A stretch of DNA of 64,000 nucleotides from Nyssa sinensis (taxonomy: Eukaryota; Streptophyta; Magnoliopsida; Cornales; Nyssaceae). The position numbers and the translations under genes are program-made. Positions 10,681 through 21,996 of the stretch are shown here, one piece after another. The stretch is from positions 19,365,794 to 19,429,793 of the forward strand of contig CM018033.1 in the NCBI GenBank assembly GCA_008638375.1. Direction: 5' to 3'. The notes beneath the pieces were generated by a model. It worked only from the letters and a program-made list of their open reading frames with translations. It was not told the DNA's origin and made no database searches. The stretch's first letter is position 1. Every line of letters starts with the position of its first letter.

Positions 10681-12309
10681 TAAAATATCTCTCTCCATTT
10701 GTCATGTATATCCCTATGGCACTTGGCTTTGTTCCTTACTTTTGGCATAAATTCCTTAACCCTACCTTACTTAACTATTTTTCATCGTTTTTAAAAATAG
10801 GCCCAAAAGCCTTATGTATCCCACTCTTGGTGACAAGATTAGCTAAGGAGTTTGTCTTTTGTCACCTTAACTTTATCTCAAAATGATGCACTATTTTTGA
10901 AAAAAAAATTATTTAAATAAATAGCATCATGTAAGGGGTTCATATTTTTTATATGAGCCAAGATTTTATCATGGCAAGAATTTTCTACTCATCAAATGAA
11001 ATACTATAATTGTTGTGAAAAAATCCCAACAAATTTTCACTGAAATCCATGTGTTTGATGCTCTACATAATGAAGCACATGAACCAACTTAATTATGACC
11101 GACTTCCATGTCTCAAGGTGTTGGACTATAATTCTCGTTGGTCAAAGCATATACATATACTATATGTGTGATAAACTCGTGTCTAATCATTTATGTAGTT
11201 AAGATAGCATTTAGTAATTGAGGATATTTTTCTACTATGATATTGCACAAGGTAACATATAGGCATGCATGAACCATATTATTTTTCTGCCAAAAGTTCA
11301 ATTAAATACTATTCTATTCTCATTTATATAAAATAGAAGTATATTTTTAAATCATTTTGAGAAAAATAATTTAAAAATAAAATAAATTTAATCCATGCAT
11401 ACACATGACAGTAATTAATTGTTGTGCCCCAAACCTTGAGAGGCCCAGGGATGAGGTCCCGAGTATAATTCTAAGATATTTTAGGTCAGATAATCAAGTA
11501 ATTAAATAATTTATCACATTTAGGAAAAGGGAAAATATCAAGGTATGCATGCAAGGTGGGGGGTTTCCTTCCTCTGAGTACCAATCGACATAGGCCACCT
11601 GTCTTGCCCCTATTTCTAAAATGCTCCCTATTTTGGGTCTCATCTCTTGGTTCACATGTTTTCCTCATTATAAAATTTCATTTCTATTTACTTTCACATC
11701 CATGTCATAACTTAATATCAAAGCCCCACATTTAAGTTCATTATGTTCTAATCTACTTTAAGTTAAGTGTATTTACACTACATAACTAACTCATGTATTA
11801 TTTTTCCCTTTTCATCACATTATTGGCCAATTATTTAAAGTAATAAAATTTTGGGTCTTTACAATAATAATAAGTGTGCCTATCTTAATACGTGTGGACT
11901 CCACTTGAATCCAATCGGAATTCTAGTACATCATGCCAAAGAAATTTTGGATATATAAGTAGAGAAAATACACACCTTTACAAAACTTTATAAAATAAAT
12001 TAATTCTTTTTCAAAATTTATTACAACACAAAAATGAGCATACTACATCAATCAACTAAGAGGAATAAAATAAATGAAGATGTCGCGCTAATGTTTCATA
12101 TATCCCAAAATATACTTTGGTATAATGTACAACACAAATACACACATGTACTAGAACATCAATTTAATAAGCTCATCCAACCTCAAAACACATCTATATG
12201 CATCACAAAAATATAATTGGTCTAGGATGGATGGCTTCACCACAATTCACACTATAAGAATATGTATTGGATCGATCTCACAAATAAATGGAATCATTAA
12301 TATGCGACA

Positions 12310-14544
12310 ATTGTGGGCGCCAACGTCGAAAAAAAAGGGAAAGAATTGTATCATCTTTTTTTTTTGGATTTAGAGGGATCCCGGCTGTCTCCTTCCCTAA
12401 AGGTGAGAAGAAGCACATCTTATGGGAGATATAGATATTAAGAAGTCGCCAACTTATTTTTGGGTAAGAAATAAGCAAACCCGTTATATCTTGAATAATA
12501 CATATAAAAGAAAAGCCAAAGAAATAGAATGAAATTATATTGCTTTGTTTCTTAAATACATACTAAGAGATCCCTTAACATGGATCAAAAAAAGGATAAA
12601 GCACTGAAATAAAGCAAAAACACCAAAGAAACAGGCTCGGGGGCTAAGGTATGGAGTGGGAAGGTGTTAAGCACCCACCCACCCCGCATGATCCGAATGG
12701 ATTCCCTTCGAATATTCACTTGCAAGGCTATTTTTTCATGACAAAACTGAAAAGAGATATGTAAGTCCCGAAAAAATAAATAATAAAGAATCTAACATGA
12801 AGAAATAAAATAAAACAAAAAAGACAGAAAAGAGATCTGACTCGGGCCTGAAAGCTTCCTACATATCTGTTTAGACAACGAAATCAGAGTCACATAGTTA
12901 TCTGGTTTATCCTCTTTTTTTAAAAGTGATAAAAAAGATGAGATCAACCGAATCTAAAGAAAACTGTTAAGTGTTTGATGGCGTACCTTGTTTGATCATT
13001 GGAGTCGGGCAAATCTCTAGCTAGGAAAGTCTAGATCGGAGGCTTCAATCGAGCAGATCTCTAACTTGTTCTTCAGTTTGAAAAGCGTTGCTTCGTGAAG
13101 GGATTCTGTCACTTCAGTAGAGCTTCGACCTTGGGAGAGGAAGAGTTCTTATAGAAATAACTCTAGGTTTAAAGTAACAGCGTGAGGTTATGGAAATCGT
13201 GTCTTTAAAACTAATGGCCAGAGTTCTCTATTTATAGAAAAATATGGAGATTCAATCCAAGGGCTAAGATGAAACCCTTAAAATGAAAGGCTATGATCAT
13301 GTCTTGAGTGATAATTACCTAATTCAATAAAATAAAAAAAATAAATAATTATCCTAAGGAATGATTATCCTAACTAAATGAATTAATAAATAATTATGAC
13401 AATGCACAAACTAATAGAATTGGTATTTACATGCAAGAGCCAATGAGGTAAAAGAGAAACACAATTTAATTAGAAAATAAACTCTAAAATGAAAACGTCT
13501 AGGTTCAATGTATTTTCATTTAAGAAAATATCAAGCAGCTAGATTTATGGAAACTCTAAAAGTGAAAAGTCTTAATTATGCCTAAATAGAATACTATTAC
13601 TCAATATTACCAAATCGCCCCCAATTTGGTGGAGAATCTCTAGATTTCCCCAAGACATGTTAGATGACCAAATTATACCTGATTTGTCACCAAAGGGCTA
13701 AAATTACTAAAATACCCCCCATGTGGGTAAAATGGTATGGAAATTACAACAATTCCCCTCAAGTGACTAGGAAGTCCTACTGAGGGTAGGATTATGCCAA
13801 AATTACCAAAATACCCTTAGTGAGACTTTAACAAAAATACTCCTAATAGGAATAAGACTCTATCAAAAAGAGTCCTACTTAGATTGGGACTCTAGTAAAA
13901 GAGTCCTAACGGGAGTAGAACTTTATCCGGATGACTCTTAATGGGACTGGGACTTTTTCAAAAGAATCCTAACAGGAGTAAGACTCTATCAAAAAGAGTC
14001 CTACTTGAACTAGGACTCTTTTAATTGGAGTTCTAATGGGAATAGAACCTTGTTAGGAAGAGTCCTACTTGGACTAGGACTCTTTCAAGATGAGTCCTAA
14101 TAGGAGTGGGACTCTATCAGAAAGAGTCCTACTTAGATTAGGACTCTGTCAGGATGAGTCCTAATGGAAATAGGACTCTATCAGAAAAAGTCCTACTTGG
14201 ACTAGGACTCTGTCAAGAGGAGTCCTAATGGGAATGAGACTTTGTCGGGAAGAGTCCTACTTGGACTAGGACTCTGTCAAGAGGAGTCCTACTTGGACTA
14301 GGACTTTGTCAAGAGGAGTTCTAATGGGAGTGAGACTCTATCGGAAAAACTTTTACTTAGACTAAGACTCTATCAAAAGGAGAATCTATCAAGAAAAGTC
14401 CTAATGGGAGTGGGGCTCTATCAGGAAGAGTCCTACTTGGACTAAGACTCTGTCAAGAAAAGTCCTAATGGAAGTAGGTTTCCTGGCATAATTATCAAAC
14501 TGCTACAACCTAATCAAGGGTCACAAAATGAGGTGTTTACAACA
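12310..14544. mobile_element. LTR-like segment, possibly Tat/Ogre-type
   Basis: One end reads TGTTGTAAACACC on the minus strand (14544 downward), a start often seen in LTRs of Tat/Ogre-type gypsy elements. The other end has TTGGCGCC on the minus strand near 12315-12325, resembling a gypsy primer binding site. No coding frame is seen, and the segment contains the minisatellite described separately. Orientation and ends are uncertain because the terminal TG/CA is compatible with either strand and no target duplication was found. Confidence 0.35.
13838..14470. repeat. 32/64-bp palindromic minisatellite
   Basis: About 20 diverged monomers of about 32 bp occur here. Two types alternate, one reading AGTCCTAATGGGA then GACTCTATC, the other AGTCCTACTTGGACTAGGAC. 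Together they give a 64-bp higher-order unit (for example at 14191 and 14255), with one 32-bp step at 14255-14287. Each second-type monomer holds a perfect inverted repeat GAGTCCTA/TAGGACTC with a 7-nt loop. Confidence 0.85.
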
Positions 14545-14974
14545 GTAATGCAATAATTAAATATTTGTATAAGTGTTCGGCACACAACCCAAAAGGTACT
14601 CTACTATGATCATCCAAATATGTAGAGTCTATTGGTAGTCTCAAACTCTCAAAACCTGTTTCCACGTGCCCTCACACACTTTTGGCGCTACTATTCTTAA
14701 GAGTTTCTGTACTTCATCTTCCTAATCTTTCCTTAAGGTTTCCTTATTACAACTTTAACTTTAAATTCTTATTTTTCAATCATTTTTTGTTGAATTGGCA
14801 GGGAAAAATTAGAAAGCGTTGCGTATAATATATGTTATAAAACTCTAAAGACAAGGAACACAACAAGCATTTTGAAAATACTTTGTTCAAAATTCAAGCA
14901 TATTTCTCATGAAACACCTATATATATGAATTTAATCATGCATAATCAATTATAAGCAAGAAACAAGCATTAGG

Positions 14975-14986
14975 GCTTTGATACCA
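14975..14986 (-). other. Copia primer binding site
   Basis: Minus-strand TGGTATCAAAGC matches the initiator-Met-type primer binding site found in most copia elements, with one change from TGGTATCAGAGC. It lies one base from a CA dinucleotide (TG on the plus strand at 14988) that would end the 5' LTR. It fixes the element orientation as minus. Confidence 0.65.
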
Positions 14987-15649
14987 ATGTGGAAAAATAA
15001 TATGAAATACTTGTGTTGGATTTGATTCGTGTCTGTTATCTGAATATATGTAATTGCCCAAGATTCATCATACTTGTGTTACGAGACTTCTCGAATTATC
15101 ACAAACACCGTAGAAAATTTCTCATCAATGGAGTGGCTACCAAAGTCCTTTATAGTTTCTCCACAATCCAAATCCATGGGTCTCTAGATGGTAACCCAAG
15201 AGAGAGTGTGAGGAAATTTATGTTACAATAATTATGAAATTTTACTCTTTATGTGTAGAATGTGTTGGAAGTTCATTCTGAAAGTCTTTATTGAGTCTAT
15301 CATTGTAAGGTTAGATTGAGTCTTGTTGCCATTACAATGTTAGTCAATCACTTTCTTAAAGACTTGATCAAGCCAGACTTAGATTATAGCTTTGTATGTT
15401 TGAAGATGAACATTATTGAAAATAACTTGTTACTTCAAATCTATTACAAGAAATGTATAAATGAACATACATATACATGCATTCATGTTAGGCACATTCA
15501 TAAAACATGTGTGAGTTTAGTCTTTTATGTTATGAGTCTCTATAGGACTTATATTTAATTAAACATAGATTAGTTACTTTTTAGTTTTGACTATAGGTTT
15601 GCTTAATATATGTCCCTTTGACACTTAAGGTTTTGAAATTACGTTAAAA

Positions 15650-16560
15650 CTCAAAACTAAAATAAAATTCAAAACTAATAGTTGTCTTATCCAAACGGAA
15701 CCTTGGCCGTGTCCAAATGGAGTTTTGTCTAAACAAAAAAGGCTTTCCCATCCGAACACGTGACTGATTTTGGAGATTACGATTGGTTTTCATATTCTAA
15801 ATCTAATTAGAATTAGGGTTACCTACATATATATATTATGTACGAATTTATCAAAAGAGTGGCGAGTTTTGCATTCTAAAGGGGTTGCTGTGCATTCTTG
15901 TTGAGCACTTAGACACTTCATGAATCCTTGAGTTTACTTTTACCATTCTAGAGTTTGGATTCAATATAATCTTTGCTTCATAAAGGTAATTGTGAAGGTT
16001 TTTTTTTTTATATAGAGAGAGTATCGTAGGACACTTTTAGTACCACCACACAAAATCTAATGACTATCAGATCATGGCTAAAATGATTGTTGTGAAAAAT
16101 ACAACTTGAAAGCGCAATCAGAGAATAAGAAAATTATGTATAGGATTACGTGGAGGAATGACAAATAGTGTAAAATTACCAGGCAATGTAACAGGTTATT
16201 AATCAGTGTTCTATTATTACTTGTACTAATTGGCTTTTATAGTGATTCATTTTCTTGTAGTGATAGATTTTTCCCCATGAGGGTTTCTTGTGTAAGAATG
16301 TTGTCTCTTACTTTTGGATGTGTTTTTTTATATTTGTGCTTATAATTGTGATTTAATTTTGCACTTGGTCATAACACTAGGAATTTGAAATTTAAATAAT
16401 AATTTGAACACTTGGTTAATCCACTAAAGTTCAGGATTCATGTCTAGCAAATTAAAATAATTAATTAGAAAATTAATTTGGGATTATCTGTGTTACTCTA
16501 TAGAGTAGTTAATTGAATAAATTAATTTTAGTTAATTAATTATAACCCTAAAACACCTCA
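15650..16560 (+). repeat. Dispersed LTR-like repeat, copy 1
   Basis: The sequence is collinear with 52170-53100. Shared blocks are the TCCGAAYG-type motif pair near the start, a GATTTTYC-CCATGAGGGTTTC type block at about 16265, TTAATTAGAAAATTAATTTG at about 16460, and AACCCTAAAACACCTCA against ACCCAAAACCGCCTCA at the end. The layout resembles an LTR plus adjacent leader of a plus-strand copia-type element, but no primer binding site or coding frame is attached. Confidence 0.4.
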
Positions 16561-17769
16561 GAGGGAATTCTAGAGAGAGAAAACTATATGGTGATAGGGA
16601 TATATTATGTTGAATATTTATAATGTATAATGTAAATTGTATATCACAATTTACATGGCATATATCCAAAATACATGTTAAAGTATTATTCCAACACCAA
16701 GTTGGAAGTTGGAATAGGACTAGTCTAATCACATTTAATAGATAGGGTAAAAACTAATATTATATTATCTTATCTCTATCAGGTCAATTTAAAAGCACAA
16801 AGTAATTAGACAATGACTTAAGTTTTGAGATAAAAAGATGACACTAGATATATATATATATATATATATTTGATTATTCATAATAAATAGAATTGTTTTT
16901 GATGTGGTAAAAATGTTTTTTTATGATGTACAATTGAGATCTTCCCGTCTACTTCTTGAAAGAACACATTAAAGAAAAAGTGAAGTATCGACAGAGTACT
17001 GACGACGGTTATTCCAACAATCAAGTTAGGCAACAACCAACATGAGAAGATAAGAGATTTCAAGTAATGGAGTTACGGTTTTTTTTCATGCCTTGGCCTT
17101 ATTTAATGATTGATTAGTTTTCATAATCAATAGAATCTCTAATTAAATGAAATACAAAAGTTACCAAATTGAATTGCTAAGGTAGTTTTCAAATAAGAGT
17201 CTACTTCTAGAATCCTAACACAAGTATCAAAGGTTTGAATATTTCAGTTCTCTGACGATGTCGATAACCTATGGGCTTCCTCCTTTTTTATTTGAATATA
17301 AGGACTTCGGTACTTATGGGGAAGACCATAAGCGGATTCCACCTCGGAAGTGTATATCGACCTTGCTAATGTAAGTCTTCAAAGATATTTAGTTCCATTT
17401 AAAAATCACAGCTCTAGGGCATAAATGAACTTTCGTAGTTAACATTATTTATATATCAGCTTCTTTCATAGGGTGACTTTCGTGATCCCTTTGTTGACAC
17501 GTCTCAATCTTAATGAATCAATCAATTTTGGTTGTATCAGAAAGGTAAGTTCACTTCCATTAAGTTATTTTTGAAAAATCAACATTTTGTTGAACTAATT
17601 AATTATGGGCACATTTCATGAACAGAAATGAGCAGCAATAACTCTAGAAGGTATTAATTAGACATTAAAAAACTTAGGTTATCTTTGGTTTATCTTTTTT
17701 TTGCTTGATTTAATAAGAAAAAATAATTAAATCATTTTTTTTAAAAAAATAAAAATTACTTTTTATATG
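16561..17769. other. Intergenic, no gene seen
   Basis: AT-rich sequence with a short (AT)n run at about 16849-16869. Nothing recognisable is encoded. Its last five bases (ATATG, 17765-17769) form the left target duplication of retroelement copy A. Confidence 0.6.
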
Positions 17770-18346
17770 TGATGCTACACTTTTTGATCAATGGGCGCTT
17801 CCGCTTTTCGTCGCCTGTCAAGAACTCAAAAGAGAGTTCAGAGGGCCACCGGGTTGGCTCTAGTGGTAGCCGCTCTGATAACAAAGTAAGTAAAAATAAA
17901 GGAAAGACCGTAATTGAAAGTGATTGAATTAATCTAAATTAAAAGCGCACCTTAGAGCCCAATTTATAGACTACGGATCTTCCCAATTTGAGTGGGATTT
18001 GGAGACGTAATAATAGAGATTTGATTGTTATCTGATAATCGTAATTACCATGTTAATCACTGTACTCCGTGAGAATAGTAAGTGAATGATATCCATGAAT
18101 GGCAGTTTCCTTGCCACATACTGTTTCCTTTTCCTTAGATCGGTAGGGTACCTGAGGCGGTGACTAGCTCTGGACCTTCTTGTGTATAGTGCCTTCTGTT
18201 CTGAAGATGAAATCAGTGGTTGTGTGGAGTTCCAAGCAAGGAAGCTCTAGAGCCTATATATAAGTCTATTCTGGATGAGTAAGTTTCGGCTGTTTTAGAG
18301 GTACATGTGCTGCAAGGGAGTTGATCTGTCACTTTATGGTATAACA
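17770..18346 (-). repeat. Copy A 3' LTR
   Basis: 577 bp; on the plus strand it starts TGATGCTACACTTTTTG and ends GGTATAACA. A TATA-type sequence for sense transcription lies around 17965 (plus strand AATTTATAG). Confidence 0.95.
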
Positions 18347-18360
18347 GTTACTCCCTCGAG
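18347..18360 (-). other. Copy A polypurine tract (degraded)
   Basis: On the minus strand CTCGAGGGAGTAAC abuts the 3' LTR. Copies B and C have a long G run here (GGGGGAGTAGC), so this tract has been interrupted by mutation. Confidence 0.5.
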
Positions 18361-18560
18361 CCTTAGTTTAGCGCATCGCGTGACTGAGGTTATGGGCTTT
18401 CAAAAGGTCACATGTTATGTCTACTCGTCTTACCTCTTTATTTTCCCAGACGACTGTTGATGTGGCATTTATTGCATCTGCCACCATTTAGGCTTTTGAG
18501 GCCATCATTTCCTCCAACTGTCGCGATGGTTCGGTGTGATGGGCCCCACTTTGAAAGCCT

Positions 18561-19639
18561 TTATAAAGAGGGGAAGGGGGTACGCGTGTGCCCTTCCTTT
18601 CATCATTTTCATTGCTTTGAGAATCAAATACCTCGCCATCAAGTTAAAGCGAACAGAGAGGTGGAAGGTGATCGTCGCCATGTCGAGTTTATTTTTTCTA
18701 TCAAGCTTCAGGTTTTGGTTTGTCTTCTTGTTTATCTTTTTTTTTTAATTCCTCTTCTTCTTCTTCTTTTACTTTTTAAAATGGCAGCCTCAGATGCCTT
18801 GCGTTATTGTGCCCGCTCTTCGCCTTGCCCCTGAAGTTCCAACCAAGCGAAGGGGGAAGGGGAAGGTTGCTGCAGCCGTGGTTGAGGCGCCTGATGACTT
18901 CTACTACTTAGCTGCGAAGAAGGCTTTTGATAAATCTTGGGCTTCAGGCCTAAGAAGATATAAAGTTCTGAAGGCAGAGAAGATCGCCAAAGACTTGCTA
19001 ACCTTCCAGTTGAGGGTAACTCCCAAGCTTCTTAACTCTTCCATTCTCTCTTCCTTTCTTTTTATATTCTATAACTTTACTTGTTTTGACTTGTTTTCTT
19101 TTGATTTTTTTCAGACTATGCATGGCCTTGCTACCATTGTAGAGTCCTTAGCGGATTCAGAGTTGATTGATAACCTCCAATTCAAGTTGGATGAAGCTAC
19201 GCTGTAGTTGGGGACATCCTAGTCCACTGCCACGACTATCGAGGAGAAGCTGAAGGAGGCTACAAACTCCTTATCCATTCTAGAGTCTGAACGGGACTCC
19301 CCTACTTAGAAGTTGGAAGACCTACAGAAGAGGTTTGAAGACTTCCAATCCGCCTCCATCCAAAAGATCAAAGATGTAGTCGAATCTGCCAAGGCCCAGA
19401 CCGAAGCAAAGATGAAGGCTGAAGTTAAGGAGATGGGTGGAGAGCTGATTGAGCATGGGTATAATACCTTCAGAGACAAGCTCCTCATGAAATACCTCGA
19501 CCTTGATCTGACTGGGATCGACCACGCTAAAGTCCCTCCTGGTGAAATCGAGGTGCGGGACGATGATGATGAGGTAGCACCTCCCGATCTTCCCTCGGCA
19601 GAAGCACTTGCTCAAGCTGATATGGATGCAGATTGCTGA
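18561..19639 (+). pseudogene. Copy A antisense extra ORF (deleted N-terminal domain)
   Basis: This gene runs opposite to gag-pol between integrase and the 3' LTR. A TATA box (TTTATAAAG, 18561-18568) precedes an ATGTCGAG start candidate at 18680. The N-terminal domain present in copy B is missing. The readable part starts around 18794 and runs KKAFDKSWASG, then AKDLLTFQLR at a donor (exon end 19015, intron 19016-19114, 99 nt, ending TTTTTTTCAG). It resumes TMHGLATIVESLADSELIDN. A coiled-coil-like region follows, with the conserved end EMGGELIEHGYNTFRDKL and an acidic tail ending at 19639. Two TAG stops (19205 and about 19303) sit where copy B encodes other residues, the first at a Gln codon. 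Function is unknown; such extra ORFs are known in Tat-lineage elements. Confidence 0.7.
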
Positions 19640-20337
19640 GTTTGAAGAGAATGAAGAAGAGGAAGAAAAAAGTGATCTTGACATAGTAGACTCTTCTTTA
19701 TCCCTGATGCTCTAGAGGTGTTTTGAACCAGTAGTAGACTTAGGTTTTTTGTACTTTTGTTTTTCCTCTTTGTAATCTTCCAAAACTCGTGTACTTTTTG
19801 AGCCAATTATCAATGAAATTAAATTTTCTAGAACTTGTGTACTTTGTCATCTTTAAAGCTCTATTTACTGATTATGTCTCCAGAGCATTAATACTTGTGA
19901 GTTATTGTGGATGTCAATGTGTTGACTGTTTTGATATGCTGAGCTTATAGGCTTGCAATAGATTCTAACAGTGTTTCAAACCATCATTACTCTGTAATAA
20001 AGCCTTAGACTCCCTATCTTTAAAACTTGTAGTTAAATCAAGTAAGAAATCTTCAGGGATAATGGATCAAGTTTCAAGCTTCAGATCTCCCTTAACTTGT
20101 AATTAAATCAAGCACAGACTGATAACTAACTTCCGAGTAGAAAAACTTGTAATTAAGTAAGCGCAACAATTGATCCAATCTTCTATAGCATAAACTAGTG
20201 ATAATCTTTAGTAATTGAATTTATACTGAGCGATCAATGCCTCTAGTATTTTGATAGTCTTCCTTGAAACATGAACAAAGCCTTCATCACTTGTAATGGA
20301 TGTAAAGCCCCTTTTAGAGATCATTGAATAGAGACTA

Positions 20338-20568
20338 AACCTATAACTCTTGCAATGGCTACAAATTTTTTTGGAGGTTTGTTTATTGAAATGGTCCAGA
20401 CCTATAACTCTTGCATTAGCTGCAAGATTTTTAGGGGTCTGTACATTAAAAAGGACCAAACCTGTAACCCTTGCATTAGCTACAAGGTTTTTAGAGGTCT
20501 GTACATTAAGATCCTGTAACTCTTGCATTGGCTACAAGATTTTTAAGGGTCTGTACATTAAGATGAGA
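20338..20568. repeat. 60-bp tandem repeat in copy A
   Basis: Four units (anchor AACYCTTGCA at 20345, 20406, 20466 and 20518), each reading CTTGCATTAGCTACAAG then TTTTTAGRGGTCTG. The array lies between the antisense gene and the integrase stop, the same place where copy B holds an unrelated-looking 89-bp repeat. Confidence 0.85.
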
Positions 20569-20596
20569 ACACTTTGGAAAGTAGAAAAGAAAATTT

Positions 20597-21980
20597 TTAT
20601 TGATAGTATCTTCGTAAGTGTTCTATGTTCCAGGGCTTAGGTACAGGCTCCCAGTTATATCTTCCAACCAGTACGTAGTAGGTTTGACAATCTTGGTTAC
20701 GTTATATGGGCCTTCCCAGTTGGGTGAGAGCTTTCCCATAGTGGGGTCTTTGGTATTAGGGAATACCCTTCTTAGGACCAGATCCCCAAGCTAGAAATTC
20801 ATGGGTTTCAACTTTTGACTGAAACTATTGGCTAACCTGCGCTAGTATGCTTCATTTTTTTATCCTGGACTGATCTCGTCTCTTTTCAAGTAGGTCGAAG
20901 TTTTTTACAAGCTGCTAGTCGTTGGCTTCTTGGTAGAAAGCCTCCGTTCTCAAGGTTGGCATACCAATTTTGACAAGAATCACCGCTTTCGAGCCAGATG
21001 CAAGTGAAAACGGTGTTTCAGCAGTTGGTATTCTTTTTGTAGTTATGTAAGCCCGGAGCACACCAAGGAGTTCTTTGACCCATCTTCCCTTGGCGTCTTT
21101 CAACCTTTTCTTAATGGCATCAAGAATTATGCAATTGGTGACCTCGGCTTGCGCATTTGCTTGGGGGTGCCCTGACGAAGCGAAATGATGACTGATATGT
21201 AGGTCTTTGCAAAATTTCTCAAAAATTGTGCCAACAAACTGCATACCATTGTTCGAAATGATGACTCGAGGTATGTTGAACCTGCAGACTATGTTCCTCA
21301 ATGTGAAGCTCTTTACTTCTACTTCTGTGATGTGAGTTAAAGGCTCGGCCTCTGCCCACTTGAAAAAGTAATCAATGGTGACCAGTAGGTACCTTCTGTT
21401 TGGAAAGGCCTTTGGTAATGGCCTTATGATGTCCATCCCCCACTGAGCGAAGGGCTATGGGCTGGTGATAGGGATAAGCTCATGGCAGGGCTGGTGTTGA
21501 TATGGAGCGAATCATTGACATTTGTCACATTTTTTGAAATATTCTTTGGCTTACTTCAGTATGTTGGGTCAATAGTAGCCTTGAGTTAGGGCTCGGTGGG
21601 CTATCGTTCTGCCACCATTATGGTTGCTACAGATTCCTTTATGTATTTCTGCTAGAACATATTGAGATTCCTCTAAAGTTAGGTACTGTAACAGGGGTTA
21701 TGTGTATGATCTTCGGTAGAGCTTCCCATTCAAGACTAAGTACCGAGCTTCCCTGGTTTTTATCTTCTGCGAGCAGCCATTCTTCTATATACCAGAGGAT
21801 GAGGGTCATCTAGCTTTGAGTATGCTCTGAAACCTGGGAGGATTGTACCTCTTCAATGGTTGGGTTCATTTGATAAGAGATCCTTAGAGTTGAATCCCTT
21901 TCTAGTTTAAGATGGGAGCACCATGCCAACACCAGAACCTTTGCCTATAGACGACCCGTCTTTGTAAAGTTGCCACACAG
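20597..21980 (-). pseudogene. Copy A integrase
   Basis: The core domain is readable at 21436-20915: RRYLLVTIDYFFKWAEA (first catalytic Asp), PRVIISNNGMQF (second catalytic position reads Asn instead of Asp), and GHPQANAQAEVTN (Glu kept). The C-terminal segment with SPNWEGPY and TTYWLED runs to a stop at 20597-20599, equivalent to the copy B stop at 37566. The Asp-to-Asn change alone should abolish strand transfer, and stops separate the N-terminal zinc region. Confidence 0.85.
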
Positions 21981-21996
21981 TGAGGCTCTAACCAAG

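Larger units (their letters stand above)
8758..14987 (-). mobile_element. Highly decayed Ty1/copia retrotransposon
   Basis: Minus-strand remnants occur in copia order from high to low coordinates. They are a primer binding site (14975-14986), a zinc knuckle (about 10630-10675), a GAG-pre-integrase motif (about 10100-10160) and a reverse-transcriptase start (about 8760-8960). The 5' LTR would begin beyond 14988. Stops and frameshifts are very frequent, so this is an old copy. The interval 12310-14544 appears to be a later insertion, since without it the spacing from PBS to gag becomes reasonable. Exact ends and target duplications were not found. Confidence 0.6.

Noticed and set aside
13838..14470. 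Regularly spaced palindromic repeats considered as a CRISPR-like array
   Set aside because: Monomers are contiguous with no unique spacers, and the window is plant nuclear DNA.
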